Shown here piece by piece: positions 1 to 6,577 of a stretch of 12,672 bases of DNA. The first letter of the stretch is position 1. The number at the start of each line of letters is the position of its first letter. The notes under the pieces were generated by a model, which was not told where the DNA came from, ran no database searches, and worked only from the letters and a program-made list of their open reading frames with translations. The stretch spans positions 1-12,672 of the forward strand of contig CAZYHS010000032.1 in assembly GCA_964647545.1 (NCBI GenBank). Direction: 5' to 3'. The position numbers and the translations under genes are program-made. The stretch comes from CAZYHS01 sp964647545 (GTDB lineage: Bacteria; UBA10199; GCA-002796325; 1-14-0-20-49-13).

Positions 1-570
1 TGGCTCGAAATTCGCGAAGTAAAAAATGCAAACGGAGTTGTTGGAATTATTCTTCGCAGCAAAGACGGTAGGTCAATAGGCCGTATGCCTGGCGTTGGTG
101 AGACAAGCGAGCTGCTCCTTGAACGCGACGAGCACAAAACGGACCCTTGGGAATTGGCGGATCATGTGGGAGGGACCAACCTTTTGGCAGCATTTAAATC
201 GATGAGAGATGCCATAAACTCTGCAATCAAGCTAGGGACAGCGGATGAGGCCAGAAAAAATCCGGTTAACATTAAAATTAACGGCAAAATCGTTAAGGCC
301 TTTAGGTCGGCCGACCACGAAGGTAAATATCTCTTTTTGTCTTGCATGGACAGCCAGCTAATCTACGACCCCGCCACAAAGAAGATGTCGCTTGGGTTTG
401 GCTGGGAGTTGGGGCCATATGAAAAAGCCACTCTCAAACAAAAGAACGGAGTTTTGAGCGTTGAGGTCGATTATTTGAACTTGCACGGAAAAGTTCTTGA
501 TACGGCCGAATGGAAAATTATCTGGTACGAAAATAGCGATGATAGTTTTATCGGTGAAGTCGTTCGCTAA
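1..570 (+). CDS. 3' part of an unrecognised protein gene
   Basis: The reading frame is open from the first base of the window to the TAA at 568-570. The true start therefore lies upstream, and the ATG at 85 is probably internal. About 189 residues are visible. They are soluble, with no signal peptide or membrane segment in view, and charged throughout. The C-terminal half looks beta-rich, with alternating residues around LGFGWELGPYEKA and a final stretch carrying the tryptophans of EWKIIWYE. I recognise no domain or catalytic motif and assign no function. The stop codon is only 5 bases from the stop of the convergent cysteine desulfidase gene, and I see no terminator hairpin between them. Being a real gene is well supported by the long open frame and the compact packing. 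The product is unknown. Confidence 0.75.
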   Translation, partial: WLEIREVKNANGVVGIILRSKDGRSIGRMPGVGETSELLLERDEHKTDPWELADHVGGTNLLAAFKSMRDAINSAIKLGTADEARKNPVNIKINGKIVKAFRSADHEGKYLFLSCMDSQLIYDPATKKMSLGFGWELGPYEKATLKQKNGVLSVEVDYLNLHGKVLDTAEWKIIWYENSDDSFIGEVVR

Positions 571-575
571 TTTTT

Positions 576-1832
576 TTAGCCTGACAGCTTATCTTCCATA
601 ATCTTTAAAATCTCTTCGTCGGTCTTTGTCATGCCGTTGTTGGCGATGCGGCCCATGTTGACAAGCGACCTTGTTCCGTCCTTGCCGACAATCCCGTCGT
701 CTGGCGGGATCCCAATTTTGCACATTGCAAGAGATGCCGACCTGAAGGCGGCGTCAACGCTCGTCATCGATTTCATCGCGCAACCGATCTTTGCGCCGTC
801 GCAGATCATGCCGGTGATGTTGCCGACCATGTTATTAATCGCCAGCGACATCTCTTTTGCCCCGCCGCCGTGCAAATGAACAAGCGCACACGCAAGCCCG
901 ATGCCTGCCGCATTTGAGCAACCGCAGACCGCCGAAAGCGTCCCCAGCTCGTGAGTCGTTTTGCTTGTCACAAGCATTGCGATAACAAGGGCCTCTTCAA
1001 CTCTTTTTTGAGGTAGCTTGAACTTTTCCTGAAGAGTGACGATCGGCACGCAGATCGTAATTCCTTTGTTGCCCGAGCCTGCAACCGACATGACCGTAAA
1101 CGATTCGCCCCACATGCGGGCGTAAACTCCGCTTCCGACAAGGGCTGTGGCCTTTGCATGAATGTCGGGCCTCTTGGTGCCGAAAAATTCTTTCGGTAGA
1201 AGTTTCAATCCGTGCCGCGCGATTTTCAAATTCAACCTTGCGCCGTCGAGGAGATTTTTTCTCTCTTTTGCTGTGAGCCTCTTTGCGATGCCGATCATTT
1301 TTTCAAGAGTAAGCGAGGAAGCCCACTTTCTGGCTTGCGACTGGGCCGATGACGAAGCACCGGAACAATTCCTCAGCAGGACTTTTCCATCTCGCGAGAC
1401 AAGTGTCACGTTTGTGTGAGCGTTTTCAATTTTGCAGCTTGCGAGGTGTTTTGCGCCGGTAAGTGTGATCTCGATGAAAAGATTTGTTTTTGATTTATCG
1501 ATTTCAATTGTGACTTTATTGCTTTTGATTAGACGTGCAGCTTTTTTTAGAACGTTGCCGTCAATCTCGTCAAAACATTGCAGGCCAAGCTCTCTGTTTT
1601 TTAAAAAAGCGCCGATGGAGGCAGCCCATTTAATTCCTGTTTTGTGTCCGCTGTGTGGAATTCCTACGGCGAAACAGTTTTTGTAAATTTTTGCGTCGAC
1701 TTTCAGGTGAATGCTTTTTGCCTCTTCGCCCAAAACTTCAGCGGCGATAAGCCCTGCATAGGCGATCGATGCAGGCTCGGTGCAGCCAAGTGCCGGCATC
1801 CATTCAGCGGCGAGGAATTGTTCGATGTTCAT
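576..1832 (-). CDS. cyuA: L-cysteine desulfidase family protein (CyuA/YhaM, UPF0597)
   Basis: The 418-residue product matches the full length of the CyuA/YhaM (UPF0597) family. Characterised members are iron-sulfur enzymes that split L-cysteine into sulfide, ammonia and pyruvate in the cytoplasm. Visible family marks are GCTEP with Cys17, SGHKTG at 61-66, a glycine-rich AGSGNKG at 251-257, VCGCSNAAG with Cys303 and Cys305, and ICDGAKIGC with Cys344 and Cys351. The Cys17, Cys303-region and Cys344-region residues are the expected [4Fe-4S] ligands. The ATG lies 3 bases after the stop of the PEBP-like gene, and the AAAGG ribosome site sits in that gene's last codons, so the two genes are probably translationally coupled. 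The divergent cysteine synthase gene fits a role in cysteine homeostasis. Some family members are described as serine dehydratase-like, so the substrate is inferred from family and neighbours. Confidence 0.87.
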   Translation of the reverse strand: MNIEQFLAAEWMPALGCTEPASIAYAGLIAAEVLGEEAKSIHLKVDAKIYKNCFAVGIPHSGHKTGIKWAASIGAFLKNRELGLQCFDEIDGNVLKKAARLIKSNKVTIEIDKSKTNLFIEITLTGAKHLASCKIENAHTNVTLVSRDGKVLLRNCSGASSSAQSQARKWASSLTLEKMIGIAKRLTAKERKNLLDGARLNLKIARHGLKLLPKEFFGTKRPDIHAKATALVGSGVYARMWGESFTVMSVAGSGNKGITICVPIVTLQEKFKLPQKRVEEALVIAMLVTSKTTHELGTLSAVCGCSNAAGIGLACALVHLHGGGAKEMSLAINNMVGNITGMICDGAKIGCAMKSMTSVDAAFRSASLAMCKIGIPPDDGIVGKDGTRSLVNMGRIANNGMTKTDEEILKIMEDKLSG

Positions 1833-1835
1833 GTG

Positions 1836-2300
1836 CTACCTTTGTCTTGAATATTTTCCCATGAGCACTGCTTGTGCAAGAACGTGTCCGCGAATTGCGG
1901 TTTCGAGCTCTTTTTTGCTGCTGCGCGGGCTAAGCGCTAAAGTTGTGTCGAGCGCGTAGAGCTTGAAAAAATAGCGATGCGTGCCGCTTGGTGGACAGGG
2001 TGAATCCCAACCGGTATTTTTTGAGCTGTTGATGCCTTGAGTTGTGCCGTCGGGCAAAGTCACATCTTTTGGAAAATTTTCGGCCAGCTCGGATTTGCTT
2101 TGAGGAATGTTCCAGACGACCCAGTGAACCCAATCGCCGACCGGTGCGTCGGGATCATCTGAAATGAGCGCGAAGCTTTTTGTTTCAGCCGGAGCATTGC
2201 TCCAACTCAGCGGAACTGAAATGTCGCTTCCGTCGCAGGTGAACTTTTTTGGAATGTCGCCGCCGTTTACAAACGCGCTGCTTTTAATTTCAAAAGCCAT
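1836..2300 (-). CDS. YbhB/YbcL-type PEBP (Raf kinase inhibitor-like) protein
   Basis: The 154-residue protein has the full length of bacterial PEBP-family proteins. The anion-pocket signatures are clear: DDPDAP at 48-53 followed by GDWVHW with His59, and GTHRYFF at 106-112. IPKKFTCDG near residues 16-24 is also typical of the YbhB/YbcL subgroup. No signal peptide is present, so it should be cytoplasmic. The ATG at 2300 has a strong GGAGG ribosome site 7 bases upstream. It is the first gene of a two-gene unit with the cysteine desulfidase. The biochemical role of bacterial PEBP proteins is poorly defined (ligand or phospholipid-headgroup binding is known for the fold), and I infer no specific link to cysteine beyond co-transcription. 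Confidence 0.92.
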   Translation of the reverse strand: MAFEIKSSAFVNGGDIPKKFTCDGSDISVPLSWSNAPAETKSFALISDDPDAPVGDWVHWVVWNIPQSKSELAENFPKDVTLPDGTTQGINSSKNTGWDSPCPPSGTHRYFFKLYALDTTLALSPRSSKKELETAIRGHVLAQAVLMGKYSRQR

Positions 2301-2307
2301 GACAAGA

Positions 2308-2312
2308 CCTCC
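2308..2312 (-). promoter_or_regulatory. Strong ribosome binding site of the PEBP-like gene
   Basis: GGAGG on the minus strand lies 7 bases before the ATG at 2300. It is close to the ideal Shine-Dalgarno core and fixes this start codon. Confidence 0.85.
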
Positions 2313-2364
2313 GTTTAAGCAAGCTGCCGGCCGAATTAATGAAACACGCCCGCTTCACAAAGAT

Positions 2365-2393
2365 TTTCTAGCGCCATCGGCAATCTATTGCAA
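2365..2393 (-). promoter_or_regulatory. Candidate promoter of the PEBP-cyuA operon
   Basis: Read on the minus strand, TTGCAA at 2388-2393 (-35-like) is separated by 17 bases from TAGAAA (-10-like, about 2365-2370). It points toward the start at 2300. The -35 shares the palindromic TTGCAA with the -35 of the divergent cysK promoter. The match to consensus is moderate, and no transcript data are available. Confidence 0.4.
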
Positions 2394-2400
2394 TGCCGAT
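2376..2400. promoter_or_regulatory. Palindromic candidate operator between cyuA and cysK operons
   Basis: A perfect 7-bp inverted repeat, ATCGGCA at 2376-2382 and TGCCGAT at 2394-2400, flanks an 11-bp centre. A second small inverted repeat, GCAAT-CT-ATTGC, is nested at 2380-2391. The element covers the TTGCAA -35 candidates of both divergent promoters. A regulator bound here could control the cysteine-making and cysteine-breaking operons together. This is seen as sequence symmetry only, and the regulator is not in the window. Confidence 0.5.
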
Positions 2401-2414
2401 TGTTTGCGTATAAT
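2388..2414 (+). promoter_or_regulatory. cysK-thiF promoter with perfect -10
   Basis: A perfect TATAAT lies at 2409-2414, 37 bases before the cysK ATG. The best -35, TTGCAA at 2388-2393, is 15 bases away, which is a short spacer. Such a spacer can indicate a promoter that needs an activator. The -35 lies inside the palindrome described at 2376-2400. Confidence 0.65.
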
Positions 2415-2435
2415 GAAGAAAGCCTTCTGGGCAAC

Positions 2436-2444
2436 AAAGGAGAG
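2436..2444 (+). promoter_or_regulatory. Ribosome binding site of cysK
   Basis: AAAGGAGAG precedes the ATG at 2452 by 7 bases. This is a strong Shine-Dalgarno match that supports the chosen start. Confidence 0.85.
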
Positions 2445-2451
2445 TTAAGTT

Positions 2452-3381
2452 ATGGCACACCAAAAAATAGCAAGCGATATTACAGAACTTGTCGGCAACA
2501 CGCCGCTTGTAAAACTTTCAAAGTTGTCTGCCTCCTGTGGCGCGACCGTCGTGGCAAAGCTCGAATCGTTTAATCCGTGCAGCTCAATTAAAGACCGCAT
2601 TGGCGTGAACATGATCAACGAAGCCGAGAAAGCCGGCCTCATTAAGAAAGGCGCGACGCTTATTGAACCGACAAGCGGCAATACCGGCGTGGCGCTTGCC
2701 TTCGTTGCAGCCGCACGCGGCTACAAATTAATTTTGACGATGCCGGAGACAATGAGCGTCGAAAGAAGAAATTTACTCAAAGCCTTTGGCGCCGAACTTG
2801 TTTTAACGGCTGGGGCAGAGGGCATGAAAGGGGCGGTCAAAAAAGCCGAGGAGCTTCACAAGGCAACCCCGAATTCATTCATGCTTCAGCAATTTTGCAA
2901 TCCGGCAAATCCTGCTATTCACCGAAAGACGACCGCCGAAGAAATCTGGCGCGACACCGACGGGCAAGTTGACATTTTTGTCGCAGGTGTTGGAACCGGC
3001 GGAACTATCACCGGCGTTTCAGAGGCTCTCAAAGAGAAAAAAGGCTCGATCAAGTCGGTTGCGGTCGAACCGGCGGCTTCACCGGTGCTCTCTGGCGGAC
3101 AATCGGGCCCGCACAAAATTCAGGGGATCGGCGCAGGTTTTGTGCCCGAAGTTTTAAATAGAAAAATCATCGACGAAATTGTGCAGGTTGCAAACGACGA
3201 CGCGTTCGCAACTGCAAAACGGCTTGCCCGAGAAGAGGGAATTCTGGCCGGAATTTCATCTGGCGCAGCAGTTTTTGCCGCGCTTAAGATCGCAGCGCGC
3301 GAGGAAAATCGCGGCAAACTGATTGTGGTTATTTTGCCCGACACGGGCGAGCGATATTTGAGCACAGAGATGTTTAGCTAG
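2452..3381 (+). CDS. cysK: Cysteine synthase (O-acetylserine sulfhydrylase, PLP enzyme)
   Basis: The 309-residue protein is a full-length fold-type II PLP enzyme of the CysK group. It makes L-cysteine from O-acetylserine and sulfide in the cytoplasm. ELVGNTPLVKL opens the protein. Lys47 in SSIKDRIG is the PLP lysine. TSGNTG at 74-79 binds the substrate carboxylate, QQF at 146-148 lines the active site, and GTGGT at 181-185 holds the PLP phosphate. PHKIQGIGAGF and the closing PDTGERYLST are CysK hallmarks. The start has a strong ribosome site and a TATAAT promoter. It is the first gene of an operon with a ThiF/MoeB-like gene 9 bases downstream, and is divergent from a cysteine desulfidase operon. 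That neighbour raises the possibility that sulfur arrives on a carrier protein, but the sequence itself reads as an ordinary CysK. Confidence 0.95.
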   Translation: MAHQKIASDITELVGNTPLVKLSKLSASCGATVVAKLESFNPCSSIKDRIGVNMINEAEKAGLIKKGATLIEPTSGNTGVALAFVAAARGYKLILTMPETMSVERRNLLKAFGAELVLTAGAEGMKGAVKKAEELHKATPNSFMLQQFCNPANPAIHRKTTAEEIWRDTDGQVDIFVAGVGTGGTITGVSEALKEKKGSIKSVAVEPAASPVLSGGQSGPHKIQGIGAGFVPEVLNRKIIDEIVQVANDDAFATAKRLAREEGILAGISSGAAVFAALKIAAREENRGKLIVVILPDTGERYLSTEMFS

Positions 3382-3390
3382 GCGGGACAA

Positions 3391-4146
3391 ATGCAACTAA
3401 GCGAAAAACAAAAAGCGAGATATTTTCATCACATAATTTTGAAGGACATCGGCGCCGAGGGGCAGCGTAAACTTAACGCTGCTAGCGTGCTTGTCGTCGG
3501 CGCCGGCGGACTTGGTTCGCCTGCGGCTCTTTATCTTGCGGCGGCCGGTGTAGGCAAAATAGGAGTGGTCGATTCGGACGTTGTTGAAGAGAGCAATTTG
3601 CAGCGGCAAATTTTGCACACCGAGGCCGATCTAGGCCGTAAAAAAGTCGAGTCTGCTCGCGATGCAATTTATGCTTTGAATAGTTCGGCCGAAGTAGAGG
3701 CGATCGGCGAGCGTTTGACGAAAGAGAACGCTGCAAAAATTATCTCCGGCTACGATTTTGTCATCGACGCGTGCGATAATTTTCCGAGCAAGTTTCTCAT
3801 CAACGACGTTGCAGTTTCTTTGGGGAAGGCGTTTTCGCACGCCGGTGTTGTCGGTTTCAAAGGGCAGACGTTTACGTACGCCGCCGGACACATGTGCTTG
3901 AGGTGTCTTTTCCCAGACCTCCCTGAAAACGGCATGATCGCCAACTGTCGCGGGTCGGGGACGCTTGGCGCTGCGGTTGGCATTGTCGGAGCTATTCAGG
4001 CGGCGGAGGCGGTGAAATACATTCTTGGCTGTGGCTCGCTTTTGCTGGACCGTTTGCTGGTCATCGATGCCCTTTCAATGAATTTTCGTGAAGTAGCCAT
4101 CGCTAAAAATTTAAAATGCAGCGTGTGTTGTTTGGCAAGACCTTGA
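3391..4146 (+). CDS. ThiF/MoeB-family sulfur-carrier adenylyltransferase
   Basis: This 251-residue E1-like enzyme should use ATP to adenylate the C-terminal glycine of a ubiquitin-like sulfur carrier (ThiS/MoaD type). VVGAGGLGSPAALYLAAAGVG at 35-55 is the nucleotide-binding loop. The DSD-VEESNLQRQ segment at 61-73 holds the ATP-site Asp, Asn, Arg and Gln, and DACDNF at 126-131 is the second conserved Asp motif. CLRC (169-172) and CSVC (243-246) form the zinc site. Cys186 in NCRGSG sits where ThiF carries its reactive cysteine. There is no C-terminal rhodanese domain. It follows cysK by 9 bases, so the two are co-transcribed. I found no partner carrier with a C-terminal Gly-Gly in the window, so the pathway (cysteine, thiamin or molybdopterin) is open. 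Confidence 0.88.
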   Translation: MQLSEKQKARYFHHIILKDIGAEGQRKLNAASVLVVGAGGLGSPAALYLAAAGVGKIGVVDSDVVEESNLQRQILHTEADLGRKKVESARDAIYALNSSAEVEAIGERLTKENAAKIISGYDFVIDACDNFPSKFLINDVAVSLGKAFSHAGVVGFKGQTFTYAAGHMCLRCLFPDLPENGMIANCRGSGTLGAAVGIVGAIQAAEAVKYILGCGSLLLDRLLVIDALSMNFREVAIAKNLKCSVCCLARP

Positions 4147-4339
4147 ATTTACGGGCTTTTTTGTACCCTGCTCCGGCGTGTAAAATCTCCAATAATTTCA
4201 CACAACCTTTATCATGAGCTGTGCGGCGAACTGGATATCGACGAGACTCTTTGTCTTGGAATGTTCAGGGCGTTCGGCATCGATACCGAGATGATATCTT
4301 CGGAAAAGTTCAATTATTGTAATTGAGCCGGCAAACTTA
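4147..4339. other. 193-bp intergenic stretch with a coding-like open frame
   Basis: This gap separates the convergent thiF-like and outer-membrane genes. The thiF frame stays open after its stop, through to TGA at 4324-4326, and reads like protein (for example DIDETLCLGMFRAFGIDTEM). It has no convincing start or ribosome site. The in-frame ATG at 4261 would give only about 21 residues. An AT-rich inverted repeat, CAATTA-TTG-TAATTG, lies at 4311-4325, and no U-tract terminator is evident. It could be a decayed gene remnant or chance. Confidence 0.35.
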
Positions 4340-5212
4340 TTAAAACATCTTCCAGAAGGCCATGGCAAGGCCTTGGCCGCGGGTGACGTTCTTTGTGTGC
4401 ACGTCGATAAGCCCGCTGATCTGAAGTGAGCTTTCATAAGGCAGCGAAATGCATGCGGCCGGCCCAACGTAAAGGCGCTGTGTTCGTGCAAGTTTTCCGC
4501 CGACTCCGTCGTTGCTTCCCATGACGTTTCCAAGCTGATAGGCGGTTGTAACTCCAAGTGCTACGGCGTCGGTGATTTGATAGCCGTAAGCGCTGTTCAT
4601 AATGTTGAGGGCGAGGCCGTGAGTCTCCTGACTGTCGGTGTCCTTAAAAATGTAGGTCGCAGCGATCGGCGAAATTGAAAATATCCATTTGCCGAACCTG
4701 AAATAATTTTCCTGAAAATATGTCACGTTGTAAGCGTCGCCGCCAAGTCTTAGACCCTCTTTGCCGGTGCCGGTCGGAAAACCCACCGAAAGACCGTTGT
4801 CAAACCACCAGACGGTGTCGTCGCTGTCGATGAGCTTCCAAAAATGCTCGACGTTCGCGCTAAGCGTGCCGGTTCCCCAGCCGAGGTCTTTTCCGGCGCC
4901 GCTTGCTTTGTTTTCGCTGCGATAGCCGAACGGGAAGTGGGCCAAAAATTGAATGTAATCTCTTTTTTCTTCGCCGGTAAATCCGCGAATCCAGTATTGC
5001 GGTTCGATCGCAACCTCGAAATCGTTTCCGCCGATCTTATTCTGGTTAAAATAGTCGACGAAAATCTTCGGGCTAAATCCGGGGCGCGGGGCCGCAGCTG
5101 CGTTACCTAAAAATTCGGGGTTGTAGCCCACTTGAGCATTTGCGACGGGAGTCTGGGCGAATGTTACAAATAAAAAAACGAGTGCGCAAAGCGCGATGTT
5201 GAAGTTTTTCAT
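4340..5212 (-). CDS. Exported protein, probable outer-membrane beta-barrel
   Basis: The 290-residue product starts with a clear signal peptide: MKNFN, a hydrophobic core to about residue 18, then PVANA|Q with likely cleavage after residue 26. The mature part is rich in Gly, Tyr, Phe and Trp, with alternating amphipathic stretches such as WWFDNGLSVGF and YFRFGKWIFSI. It ends in Phe (AFWKMF), as transported outer-membrane barrels usually do. It most resembles the broad MetA-pathway (phenol degradation-like) transporter or outer-membrane family, but I recognise no decisive motif, so substrate and role are unknown. I chose the ATG at 5212 because the signal peptide begins there. Its purine-rich site (AGAGAGG) is unusually close, 1 base before the ATG. 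An in-frame TTG at 5248 would put a basic extension before the signal. It is divergent from the hexokinase operon across 74 bp, so a sugar-related role is possible but unproven. Confidence 0.7.
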   Translation of the reverse strand: MKNFNIALCALVFLFVTFAQTPVANAQVGYNPEFLGNAAAAPRPGFSPKIFVDYFNQNKIGGNDFEVAIEPQYWIRGFTGEEKRDYIQFLAHFPFGYRSENKASGAGKDLGWGTGTLSANVEHFWKLIDSDDTVWWFDNGLSVGFPTGTGKEGLRLGGDAYNVTYFQENYFRFGKWIFSISPIAATYIFKDTDSQETHGLALNIMNSAYGYQITDAVALGVTTAYQLGNVMGSNDGVGGKLARTQRLYVGPAACISLPYESSLQISGLIDVHTKNVTRGQGLAMAFWKMF

Positions 5213-5286
5213 ACCTCTCTTTCTACCTCTGCTTCGATAAAAAAACAACTCTGGATTCTGTTTTTAGCTTGGAGTAATTTGCCGAA
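5213..5286. promoter_or_regulatory. Divergent promoter region, outer-membrane gene and hexokinase operon
   Basis: The 74 bp between the two divergent starts must hold both promoters unless the genes are read through. GGAG at 5271-5274 is a ribosome site lying 12 bases before the hexokinase ATG, a rather long spacing. A run of seven A at 5239-5245 is prominent. I see no confident -35/-10 pair on either strand. Confidence 0.4.
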
Positions 5287-6561
5287 ATGACAAAATCAAA
5301 CTCGGCGCATTCAAGTGCAGCTAGTCGCATTTCAAAAGACTTTTCTTTCAGCCCAGCCGACGCCGAAAAATTCATCCAAAACTTTCATGACGAAATGGAA
5401 GCCGGACTTCATGGCCGCCCAAGTTCACTTAAAATGATTTCGTCGTTTGTAAAAAGACCGAGCGGCAAGGAGAAGGGCGTTTTTCTTGCCCTTGATCTAG
5501 GCGGCACGAATTTTCGAGTGATGTCGGTCGAGCTTTTCGGCGATAGAACTTTTAAAGTTGGTTCCACAAGCCGCTACACAATTCCAAAAGACCTGACAGT
5601 TGGCGACGGCAAAGAGCTTTTTAATTTCATTGCCGCGTCGGTCGACGACTTTCTCACAAACAACAAATTGCCTTTAGACAAAAAATACGGCCTCGGCTTT
5701 ACTTTCTCGTTTCCGGTGAAGCAGACGGCAGTTGCTTCCGGCGAGCTTATCGTCTGGACGAAAGGTTTTGCTGCGACCGGAGTTGAAGGTCGCGACGTCG
5801 TTAAACTTTTAAATGAGGCCCTTTCCAAGCGCGGAATTTCCTGCATTTTAGTTTCGGCCCTTGCAAACGACACTGTTGGAACGCTCATGGCGAAAAGCTA
5901 TCAGATGCCGCATTGCGCTTCGGGCGTGATTTTGGGAACCGGCACAAACGCTTGCTATCCGGAAGAGAAAGAACTTGGCGGGATTATCATCAACACCGAA
6001 TGGGGAAATTTCGATAAATTCAAACAGAACAGATTCGACATTGAGCTTGACGAAATGTCCAACAACGCCGGCAGGCAACTTTTTGAGAAGGCGGTATCCG
6101 GCATGTACATCGGCGAGATATTCAGGCTGGTCGTGCTTCACGAATTCGGACTCATCTTAGGCGCAGAGCTTCAAAAGCCCTATTCGCTTACGAGCGCCGA
6201 TCTTTACGAACTTGAGACAGGGGCCCTTGACCTTAAAAAATTCGGCTTTGACAAGCTGTCACCCGAAAAAATTGAAGAATTGAAAAACATCAGCCGTTTG
6301 ATCGCGAGGCGGTCGGCGCGCATGGCGGTCACCGCTATTGTCGCGTTGTTAAAAAAAGAAGATGCCTCGATTTCGGGCGAGCATGTCGTTGCCATCGACG
6401 GCACAATTTACGAAAAATTCCCCGACTATCAAAAACACATGCGGGAATTTTTGCGTGAGCTTTTGGGGGATAAGGCAGAAAAAATAAGTTTCGAGCTTGC
6501 AAAAGACGGTTCCGGCGTAGGAGCCGCGATCATCGCGGCTGTCGCAGCTTTGGACCGATAA
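5287..6561 (+). CDS. Eukaryotic-type hexokinase (ATP-dependent)
   Basis: The 424-residue protein belongs to the hexokinase family best known from yeast, plants and animals, not to bacterial ROK or Glk glucokinases. It phosphorylates hexoses at C6 with ATP. Motifs occur in canonical order: ALDLGGTNFRV with Asp70-Arg77 (phosphate 1), FTFSFPVKQ at 138-146 and VWTKGF at 156-161 (sugar site), ALANDTVGTL with catalytic Asp195, GTGTNACY at 217-224 (phosphate 2), NTEWGNF with glucose-binding Glu238, LDEMSNNAGR with Glu256, IDGTIYEKFP at 370-379 (adenosine region) and DGSGVGAA at 407-414. All expected catalytic residues are present, so it should be active. The length suits a single-domain hexokinase of about 45-50 kDa. 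No signal peptide is seen, so it should be cytoplasmic. A sugar porter gene starts 16 bases downstream, which gives uptake followed by phosphorylation. Horizontal origin from eukaryotes is possible but cannot be judged here. Confidence 0.95.
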   Translation: MTKSNSAHSSAASRISKDFSFSPADAEKFIQNFHDEMEAGLHGRPSSLKMISSFVKRPSGKEKGVFLALDLGGTNFRVMSVELFGDRTFKVGSTSRYTIPKDLTVGDGKELFNFIAASVDDFLTNNKLPLDKKYGLGFTFSFPVKQTAVASGELIVWTKGFAATGVEGRDVVKLLNEALSKRGISCILVSALANDTVGTLMAKSYQMPHCASGVILGTGTNACYPEEKELGGIIINTEWGNFDKFKQNRFDIELDEMSNNAGRQLFEKAVSGMYIGEIFRLVVLHEFGLILGAELQKPYSLTSADLYELETGALDLKKFGFDKLSPEKIEELKNISRLIARRSARMAVTAIVALLKKEDASISGEHVVAIDGTIYEKFPDYQKHMREFLRELLGDKAEKISFELAKDGSGVGAAIIAAVAALDR

Positions 6562-6564
6562 AAT

Positions 6565-6571
6565 AAAGGAG
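6565..6571 (+). promoter_or_regulatory. Ribosome binding site of the sugar porter gene
   Basis: AAAGGAG lies 6 bases before the ATG at 6578, inside the 16-base gap after the hexokinase stop. It supports independent, efficient initiation within one transcript. Confidence 0.85.
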
Positions 6572-6577
6572 TGAAAA

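Noticed and set aside
4144..4326. Premature stop splitting a longer ThiF-like protein
   Set aside because: The protein already ends just after the second zinc CxxC pair, as MoeB/ThiF proteins normally do.
4198..4557. 119-codon open frame on the minus strand
   Set aside because: It overlaps the end of the outer-membrane gene in another frame, and its composition is atypical of a folded protein.
5213..5248. In-frame TTG start at 5248 for the outer-membrane protein
   Set aside because: It adds a basic 12-residue stretch in front of a well-formed signal peptide that begins at the ATG at 5212.
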